A DNA stretch of 64,000 nucleotides from positions 1-64,000 of the forward strand of contig BDSI01000049.1 in NCBI GenBank assembly GCA_003117195.1, given 5' to 3'. Under the pieces are notes generated by a model. That model was given only the letters and a program-made list of their open reading frames with translations. It was not told where the DNA came from and ran no database searches. Source of the stretch: Eudorina sp. 2006-703-Eu-15. Its lineage: Eukaryota; Chlorophyta; Chlorophyceae; Chlamydomonadales; Volvocaceae. Shown piece after piece: positions 57,876 to 64,000 of the stretch; the stretch's first letter is position 1; each line of letters begins with the position of its first letter. The position numbers were made by a program, and so were the translations under genes.

Positions 57876-58733
57876 ATGATTGCCCATTCGTATTCGTATG
57901 CGGACTTCACCATGCAGCCTAGCGACCTCACCAGACGCTACCCGCACGGAGGGAACCCTCGATGACTTGCGTTTGAGTGCCAATTGTCTGACGGTTTGTT
58001 CATCAATGAAACCGTGTGCTGCCCCTAAGCACGAAGCACCGCTGTCGACGAGGATACAGACTGGGAGGTCCATTGCGTACCCGTCGAATGTCATCGTGTA
58101 ACTGTTCCCTGGACCGAGCGTGTTGAGTTTAGCATACTGGCTTGGCGGATCCCACCATAAATCGATTGCCCATCGCGTTTCCGGTATAGGTATACGAGAG
58201 CCATCTGTATGGGGAACCGTAAGGACCTTGGATCCCTGATCGTACGATTTGAATCGTCGAAAGCCAGCCGCTTTGAAAATCTGCTCAACATGTGGCCATC
58301 GAGGCACAACAAACATCGCTGCGGTCTGATGAGGACTTTTCTGTTTGCATTTTTGGTAATGGTTCTGCCACTCACGGATTTGGGAATACGGAGGATGAGC
58401 CCAAACGACTTCGCCTGAGACATCTTGCTCAAGGAAAGACCGGTCTGGACAGGCAAAGCGTTCACACAAGCGATTGCTTCCATCATTGTTACAACCAGCA
58501 TCATACGTGAACTTCATGTTCAACGCCTCCTGAACTTTCTGAAACTCGTCCGGAGGAAACATGCGGTCTGAAAATTCGCCCAAAGGTGGCGGTGGAAGCA
58601 CTTCCCTTGCGTCGGCACTGGCTTCAGCGGCACGCTGTAAATCTAAATCATCAAAGTCCTGTGCGGGACCCTGCGCGCTCGCTAGCACTGGTTCGTCTGA
58701 ACCTGCCGTTCCCAAATTACGCCTGCCAATCCC
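57876..58733 (-). CDS. Gypsy pol N-terminus: adenine-methyltransferase-like domain plus protease
   Basis: In frame with gag and separated from it by one TAG (58,734-58,736). After an acidic linker, residues about 50-190 (58,568-58,146) form a compact domain with FTYDAGCNN, N81, a VVWAHPPYSQIREW core and TAAMFVVPRWPHVEQIF. Layout and the PPY core match the Dam-type N6-adenine methyltransferase domain of phages and DIRS retrotransposons. The residue before PPY, Asn or Asp in active enzymes, is His here (107-110). An aspartic protease follows with DSGA at 224-227. The domain may methylate element DNA, bind nucleic acid, or be an inactive relic. Numbering is from the codon at 58,715. The frame breaks near 57,870. 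Confidence 0.7.
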
Positions 58734-59323
58734 CTATTCCTTCATCGCATCGGCGTCGCCATGAGCCCCGCGGCCACCGCCTCGGCCACCACCCTTTCCG
58801 CCGCGCCCGCGGCCCCGGCCACCGGAGTTGTAGTCGTTGTGGCGCACGGTCGGCGCTTTCGACTTCCGGCTGGCCAGGACGTCGTTGCACTCGCCAGACT
58901 GCTTGTGCTCGCGGATGTCGTTGACCAACAAGCCGCAGTCCCGGCAGTTGATCGGCTTACGCGGAAACCGCGGCCTCTGCTTTTTGGAAATTTTGGGGCG
59001 GACGGCAAGGGCGTTCAAGTTAGCTGTCTTCAGAGCAGCAACACGCGTGCGAGTCTCATGGCCGATAGCGTATTTGATAAGGTCATCAAGGTCTTCCCAA
59101 TCATGACCCTTTGCATCAGAGCCGCAGGCCTTGCGCATAGCAACGGGCAGACCATTAATGAACCAGCCGATGGATTCACCTTGAGACATATCCCGGATAT
59201 CCCGAATGATGTCCCGAAAACGTTGCGTATATTCTTGCACACGTTCATTTGATTTCATGTGATGCTCACCACTATGCAAGCGATCACGACCCTCTTGTGC
59301 CGTATGTCTACGCACGTCACCGT
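58734..59323 (-). CDS. Gypsy gag, C-terminal part with zinc finger and RGG tail
   Basis: The 3' segment of gag after the Harbinger insertion. It has a capsid-type helix block (RVQEYTQRFRDIIRDI, WFINGLPVAMRKACG). A Cys-His cluster INCRDCGLLVNDIREHKQSG with a following Cys has spacing CX2CX9HX5C, unlike the usual CX2CX4HX4C knuckle. The C-terminus is Gly-Arg-rich (GGRGRGRGGKGGGRGGGRG) and would bind RNA. It ends at TAG 58,734-58,736, with pol in the same frame beyond. Upstream it joins the segment at 61,235-61,715 in frame once the inserted element and one ATT are removed. Confidence 0.85.
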
Positions 59324-59411
59324 ATTAGGGGTGTTTCTATGGGCCTGAAACCACGTTTTTGCTACGCAAAGTGTTTCTATGGGAGGTGGTCGCCACCGTG
59401 GCGTAGTAAAT

Positions 59412-59479
59412 TTTGCTACGGCGTAGCAAATTTACCACGGCCATTTTGGCCCGTAGTAAATTTGCTACGCCGTAGCAAA
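59412..59479. repeat. Subterminal palindrome of the Harbinger element
   Basis: Two arms of about 31 bp, nearly perfect inverted repeats, are separated by about five bases (attt region). Each arm contains its own palindrome tttgctacggcgtagcaaa or its complement. It could fold into a cruciform or form a clustered transposase-binding site. Confidence 0.85.
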
Positions 59480-59728
59480 CCGTAGTATGGAGCTAGCGGA
59501 GCTAGTGGAGCGAGCTTGTTACTGAATGTACTGATTTCCCTGGAGCGACATTGTGCTTGGAATATGCGGGCTTTTCCGTTGGCCAACTTTCCATAACAAG
59601 GAACGTTGGCACAGTATAATTTGCCTTCACCAGCACTACCTAAAGATACTAGCTGTATAACGAGTAGATCAGACTTGAATACCTCAAAGCCATTCCTTTC
59701 AAGTGCGTAGCCTTGCAGTTCTGTGTCC

Positions 59729-60307
59729 ATGGACGGCCCGGGCCCGCCCTCCCAGAACGGCGACAATTTCAACGGGCCTCAACCCAATCAGAACCAGTAC
59801 TGTTTGCCGTTAGTGCACGACCTTATTGGCCAGCCCGGGGTGCCGCTTAGCGTGCTTGCTGGTCGGCACATGGCGGGACACATGACGGGGCCGCAGCCGG
59901 ACCCTGCTTCATTGGCGATGTCGATGGCTCATGCTCACCAACAGAATGTTTACATGAATTTACTGTCACGTGGCGTAGATCCGCGTCTAATCTTGCAGCA
60001 GCAGCTGCCGAACCTGTCGCTTCATACTACTGAGGCACACGACCCCTCGCTATCTGCGCTAAGGTACCCAAACGGTGGCAGGCCAGCAGACTCGCAGCCT
60101 GCTGCTTCAGCTATTCAGGGTAGTCCAGGGCAGGGAACCGTACGGCTGGGTATGGCAGGGACAGCCAGTGCAGGGCAGGTTATGACAGGTTACGACACAT
60201 ACAGTCGGCCAAGGAAAGGCCAGCAACTGAATATATCTCATGTGTATAAGAACCTTTCAAACCCTACGCGCTTAATTCAGAACGCACCGGAGTTAAAGCC
60301 CTTGTAG
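59729..60307 (+). CDS. Gln/Pro-rich frame inside the Harbinger element, unknown
   Basis: 192 codons from the ATG at 59,729. Composition is Gln, Pro, Ala and Met-rich (QPNQNQYCLPLVHDLI, ALRYPNGGRPADSQPAASA), with no motif recognised. It converges on the transposase and overlaps its 3' end by about 30 bp. Harbinger elements usually carry a second, Myb-like gene; this could be its N-terminal part, or host sequence, fused to a truncated transposase by an internal deletion. No Myb/SANT motif is visible. Confidence 0.4.
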   Translation: MDGPGPPSQNGDNFNGPQPNQNQYCLPLVHDLIGQPGVPLSVLAGRHMAGHMTGPQPDPASLAMSMAHAHQQNVYMNLLSRGVDPRLILQQQLPNLSLHTTEAHDPSLSALRYPNGGRPADSQPAASAIQGSPGQGTVRLGMAGTASAGQVMTGYDTYSRPRKGQQLNISHVYKNLSNPTRLIQNAPELKPL

Positions 60308-61008
60308 TTGAAGTATTTCTCCCCAGCATTATGAAAGCGCTTTATGGCGATATGGGAGCCATCCATACAAGCGAACACGTTGGGGATGCCTGGCATGTTA
60401 TCAGAGCGACCCATCTGCTCGAATGCAGCTACCACCGCCGCCATACCCTCTTGGTCCTGAGGGGGCCCTGGGACACGGTCACGCAGGTTCTTGGTGATTG
60501 CCTGAGCCACCTCGGCAACACATCGATGAACCGTTGCCTTGCCGCGTTGCGCCTGACGGGACAGGGCTGCGTAAGTACCGCCACCCGCGAACCAGCACAG
60601 GGCGATGTAAACTTGCTCCCTCACGCCGAGACCACGGTTGCCATGGGGCTCCAAGTCTGGGGTACATTTCTCTACAATAGTGTCAAAGATCTCCTTGCTG
60701 ACATGTAATTCCAGCCTGAAACGAGCATCGTCCCAAGCGTCGAGACATGTGGCAGTTGGCTCTGTGCGGATACGCTTAACCCGGTTCACTGAATAGAAGC
60801 GCCGGCGGGGAAGAGGAATAAGGCCGCCAAGGATGTCATCTCCGTCCTCCTCATCGTCGTCATCAGAGAAGAGTTCTAACATCATGACGGCTGTCTGCAC
60901 GACGATGAAGAAGCCGGCCATAGACAACAATAGCAAATTGAACGCCTGCATTTGTTGCTGCTGCAACAACAGGAGAAGGGCAATGGCCTGCTGGTTTGTG
61001 GGTGCCAT
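60277..61008 (-). pseudogene. PIF/HARBI1-type transposase, C-terminally truncated
   Basis: 243 codons from an ATG. The N-terminus is hydrophobic with Gln and Leu runs, followed by an acidic stretch (SDDDDEEDGDD). A helix-turn-helix-like block follows (VREQVYIALCWFAGGGTYAA, KATVHRCVAEVAQAI). The DDE_Tnp_4 catalytic core begins with VFACMDGSHIAIKRF, which carries the first Asp, and YFNYKGFNS. The frame then stops after GAF, so the second Asp and the Glu of the catalytic triad are missing. Related transposases are usually 350-450 residues. The protein cannot be catalytic; the element would need a helper. Confidence 0.88.
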
Positions 61009-61234
61009 TTCGGAAGTGACTTCACTGTGGTGGCACTCGCTCGCTGAGACTAGGTTGAATACATTAGTTGAATGCAGAGAAGTACATATCTAAGCGTTAA
61101 TACTTATGCGTGGTTCCGCTTGGTTCCTAGACGCCCATAGAAACAGGGCTTGTACGGTTGCTATGCGGTTGCTACGCCTTACCATGTACGAGGTCTGCGA
61201 CGCCGAAACCAAAAGTCATAGAAACACCCCTATT

Positions 61235-61715
61235 GCAGCAGGAATGCAGCGCGCAATTCTGACAATGTGAGAGTCTTATTCGTATCCGAATATTGCTTAA
61301 GTAAAGCTTGACCCCATTCTTGCGCGCGCCCCGTGAACCAGAAAATAAAGTGATGAACGGGATTAAGACCGCTAGTTTGCATATAATGAACTAACGCATC
61401 AAACCATGTTTGAGTACAGGAAATATGGTTATCTGTCTTCCCGTTAAACTTGACTGGTATGGGTAATCGGCGACTAGCGCCTACCTCAACTGGCTGCCAC
61501 GGTGCAACGTTGTGCGTAGACGGTGGAGGGAGAGGTGGTGGGGGTCCCTGCGTCGATGGTCCGGCGCCGGCGTTGTTGCCGTTGGCCATTCCCGACGGAA
61601 ATGCTGCGGGCACCCCTTCGCGCGCGGACGACCGACCGTCCAGGGCCCGGTAAAGCTTGTGTTTAGCTTCACGCACGATAGCTTTCCAGCTGTCATCCTC
61701 CAGCGGGAACCGCTG
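61235..61715 (-). CDS. Gypsy gag, capsid part
   Basis: Reads EDDSWKAIVREAKHKLYRAL, a Pro-rich linker, then the Ty3-type capsid start (PVKFNGKTDNHISCTQTWFD, HHFIFWFTGRAQEWGQALL, LTLSELRAAFLLQ). The frame then runs into the Harbinger TIR and stops. Upstream it lies in a different frame from the gag N-terminus, the switch occurring near 61,700-61,725. It encodes the particle-forming capsid region; the FW-R--EWG block is typical of retrotransposon gag. Confidence 0.8.
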
Positions 61716-62349
61716 ATAATGAGGAGTCCATCGTCGCCAGACAGGTCTGAAGCATCGCGGTCGCAGTCGCGAGGCGCTGCTCCAGTTCCTCTCTGGTCGG
61801 CTGCTGCGACTGAGGTTGGACGCTGTTTGTCTGTTGCTGCGACGAGCTGTCGAGCTCGACATTCTCCAGCTGCGCAGCCAGCGCGTCAGCGTTCTGCGCA
61901 CGTGGCACAGCGGCAACATTGCCTTCAGAATCAAAATAAATATGTCTGGGCGAACCATTGAACGGTTGCATCTGGACCTCAGCCGACTTAGGCAAACCAT
62001 TAGGCGGTTGCATCTGGGGCTTAGCCTTTTTCGGCAAAGCATCTGATTTTTGCATATGGGTCTTAGCCCTCTTATCCTTGCCCGAAGGCTTTTTCTTCTG
62101 CGCCAACCGAAGTGCGACAGCGCGAGCCATTGCATACAGTCCCGCAAGCGTTGCCGCATAGATAGGCTGCCGGCCAGTCTTAACTGGCTTAACTGGCTTA
62201 AACGCCTTAACCGGATTAGACGGATTAGTCGACTTAACCTGTTTGGGAGCCTTGCTCACCTTGCGGGTGCCGGCCTCGTTAGCCGCCGATGGATTGCGCG
62301 GCGGCGCGTCGCCGTTGTTGTCGCCGGTCGACTGAGTCGGCGTGGTCAT
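61693..62349 (-). pseudogene. Gypsy gag N-terminus
   Basis: 218 codons from the ATG at 62,349, which lies 48 bp inside the 5' LTR after the PBS. It is Lys/Pro-rich with short repeated units of KPVKPVK and QMQP(P/F)NG type, then a Gln-rich helical segment (TREELEQRLATATAMLQTCL). It stops at 61,693, because a one-base shift near 61,715 separates it from the capsid part. The tandem MQPPNGLPKSA-like units (about residues 100-135) look like a small internal duplication. Confidence 0.8.
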
Positions 62350-62380
62350 CTTATGGGTCTAAAAAAAAATAAACTAACCC

Positions 62381-62395
62381 TGGTCGTGGATACCA
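62381..62395 (-). promoter_or_regulatory. Gypsy primer-binding site
   Basis: TGGTATCCACGACCA on the minus strand, two bases after the 5' LTR. It shares TGGTATC with the PBS of the other two LTR elements in the window, pointing to the same class of primer tRNA (initiator Met-like). Confidence 0.7.
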
Positions 62396-62397
62396 CT

Positions 62398-62780
62398 TGT
62401 AAGGACGGTCCGTCTACCTTAACGATAGACGAATACCTAGCTAGCGGAAGCGTGGATCTTTAGTAGTAACACAAAAGGATATTGGGTCAGGTTGGGACTC
62501 GGACCCAAAGCACAGTATGTAAGTGGCGGCACCTGCCCCTGCCCTGTGAGCTTTTGTGCACCGCGGACCTCACAATCCGCGTGTCGTACCTTGATACGAC
62601 AGATCGTGCATATCTGTGTTCTCCTAGAGAACTCCAAAGCCATTACGACATACCACATAATGCTTTGGTTATTATTGATAATTTGCGATCCAGCTTAATT
62701 CTAGGATCGGTTAACTCACTTATTGGTAAGGCCCGTGGGTCAGACCCGCGAAATCGCTAAGTCCGAATCACGGTCTTACA
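62398..62780 (-). repeat. Gypsy 5' LTR
   Basis: 383 bp, carrying the element promoter for minus-strand transcription. It retains the 18 bp (acccgcgaaatcgctaag on the plus strand) that the 3' LTR lacks. Otherwise nearly identical. Confidence 0.93.
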
Positions 62781-64000
62781 CCCCCCCTGCTCCGATATAA
62801 CTTAGCCCCATAACGGACCGCCGCCAAGCCACATCGCCACACCCGCCACATCAGGGGTGTGGTATGACTAGACGGACCACTGGGGCCTTTCAGAATATAA
62901 TTCCGACCAGGCACGGCGACAGGCCAGGCCTTGGGCCGCGTCGCACGACCCAGCCCGTCCCCACCCCCTCGCCCCCCTGCTCCGATGTAACTTAGCCCCA
63001 CAATGGACCGCCGCCAAGCCACATCGCCACACCCGCCACATCAGGGGTGTGGTATGACTAGACGGACCACTGGGGCCTTTCAGAATATAATTCCGACCAG
63101 TTACGGCGACGGGGCAGGCCTTGGCCCACATCGCACGACCCAGCCTGTCCCTACCCCCTCGCCCCCCCTGCTCCGATATAACTTAGCCCCACAACGGACC
63201 GCCGCCAAGCCACATCGCCACACCCGCCACATCAGGGGTGTGGTATGACTAGACGGACCACTGGGGCCTTTCAGAATATAATTCCGACCAGTTACGGCGA
63301 CGGGGCAGGCCTTGGCCCACATCGCACGACCCAGCCCGTCCCTACCCCCTCGCCCCCCCTGCTCCGATGTAACTTAGCCCCACAACGGACCGCCGCCAAG
63401 CCACATCACCACACCCGCCACATCAGGGGTGTGGTATGAGTAGACGGACCACTGGGGCTATTCAGAATATAATTCCGACCAGTTACGGCGACGGGGCAGG
63501 CCTTGGCCCACATCGCACGACCCAGCCCGTCCCTACCCCCTCGCCCCCCCTGCTCCGATGTAACTTAGCCCCACAACGGACCGCCGCCAAGCCACATCGC
63601 CACACCCGCCACATCAGGGGTGTGGTATGACTAGACGGACCACTGGGGCCTTTCAGAATATAATTCCGACCAGGCACGGCGACAGGGCAGGCCTTGGCCC
63701 ACATCGCACGACCCAGCCCCCTCGCCCCCCCTGCTCCGATATACCTTAGCCCCACAACGGACCGCCGCCAAGCCACATCGCCACACCCGCCACATCAGGG
63801 GTGTGGTATGACTAGACGGACCACTGGGGCCTTTCAGAATATAATTCCGACCAGGTACGGCGACGGGGCAGGCCTTGGCCCACATCGCACGACCCAGCCC
63901 GTCCCTACCCCCTCGCCCCCCTGCTCCGATGTAACTTAGCCCCACAACGGACCGCCGCCAAGCCACATCGCCACACCCGCCACATCAGGGGTGTGGTATG
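62781..64000 (-). repeat. 191-bp satellite, inverted orientation, outer part
   Basis: About 6.4 monomers in reverse orientation to the left array, with regular 190-191 bp spacing (TSD-side monomer at 62,781, then the ctagacggacc landmark near 62,869, 63,059, 63,250, 63,441, 63,632 and 63,813). The unit near 63,700 lacks about ten bases (cagccccctcgcc). The array continues out of the window. Confidence 0.96.

Larger units (their letters stand above)
59327..61231 (-). mobile_element. PIF/Harbinger-like DNA transposon nested in Gypsy gag
   Basis: 1,905 bp with terminal inverted repeats beginning AGGGGTGTTTCTATG at both ends and flanked by ATT on each side (59,324-59,326 and 61,232-61,234), a 3-bp target duplication of the size used by this superfamily. 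The TIR core tgtttctatggg is repeated once more inside each end (near 59,372 and 61,133). Removing the element plus one ATT leaves gag in frame across the junction, so insertion was clean. The transposase gene inside is 3'-truncated. Confidence 0.93.
54084..62780 (-). mobile_element. Full-length chromodomain Gypsy (chromovirus) inserted in satellite
   Basis: 8,697 bp including a nested Harbinger element. LTRs lie at 62,398-62,780 (5', minus strand) and 54,084-54,449 (3'). The PBS, PPT and coding order gag, methyltransferase-like domain, PR, RT, RNase H, IN and chromodomain are all visible. Both flanks are satellite, and the five bases on either side are CCCCC, inside the satellite's C run. 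This fits a 5-bp target duplication, although the homopolymer weakens the proof. Gag and the PR-RT linker carry frameshifts, so the copy is not autonomous. Confidence 0.95.

Noticed and set aside
1..64000. Telomeric repeats
   Set aside because: No run of TTTTAGGG or TTTAGGG (or complements) was seen, so a chromosome end within the window is not supported.

Overview
The window looks like nuclear heterochromatin from a volvocine green alga (Chlamydomonas/Volvox lineage). The lineage call rests mainly on a spliced pherophorin-type extracellular matrix gene with a long Ser-Pro-rich domain. It is supported by a PAS-domain gene fragment of a type common in these algae, GC-rich DNA and a mix of Copia, chromodomain Gypsy and PIF/Harbinger elements. 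No rRNA gene, functional tRNA gene, CRISPR array or bacterial-type operon was seen.

Layout. 1-21,155: about 110 head-to-tail copies of a 191-bp satellite. 21,156-21,641: a unique array edge. 21,642-52,937: a 31.3-kb core. 52,938-54,083: the same edge and satellite again, in inverted orientation. 54,084-62,780: a Gypsy retrotransposon inserted in the inverted satellite. 62,781-64,000: more inverted satellite. The window is therefore a core between two satellite arms that point in opposite directions and end in the same edge sequence.

The core holds, in order: an Ala-rich unknown gene (minus strand), a 52-bp minisatellite, a spacer with an old 133-bp duplication, a 184-bp satellite (a diverged relative of the 191-bp one), a 159-bp satellite carrying a 14-bp palindrome, a 5'-truncated Copia element with its 3' LTR, a fragment of a PAS-domain gene, a Gypsy remnant in the order pol-LTR-gag, a TRIM-like mini-LTR element, microsatellites, the pherophorin gene (45,796-49,274, minus, three exons), an unrecognised basic-protein gene near 51 kb, and a cluster of short palindromes at 52.66-52.91 kb.

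The Gypsy element at 54-62.8 kb is the most informative part. It has both LTRs, a PBS and a PPT. Its gag is followed, after one in-frame UAG, by a Dam/DIRS-type adenine-methyltransferase-like domain, then an aspartic protease, RT, RNase H, integrase and a chromodomain. Gag is split by a 1.9-kb PIF/Harbinger element whose removal, with one 3-bp target duplication, restores the reading frame exactly. The order of events is satellite, then Gypsy, then Harbinger. Apart from the pherophorin and possibly the 51-kb and Ala-rich genes, most coding sequence here belongs to mobile elements that are truncated or frameshifted.
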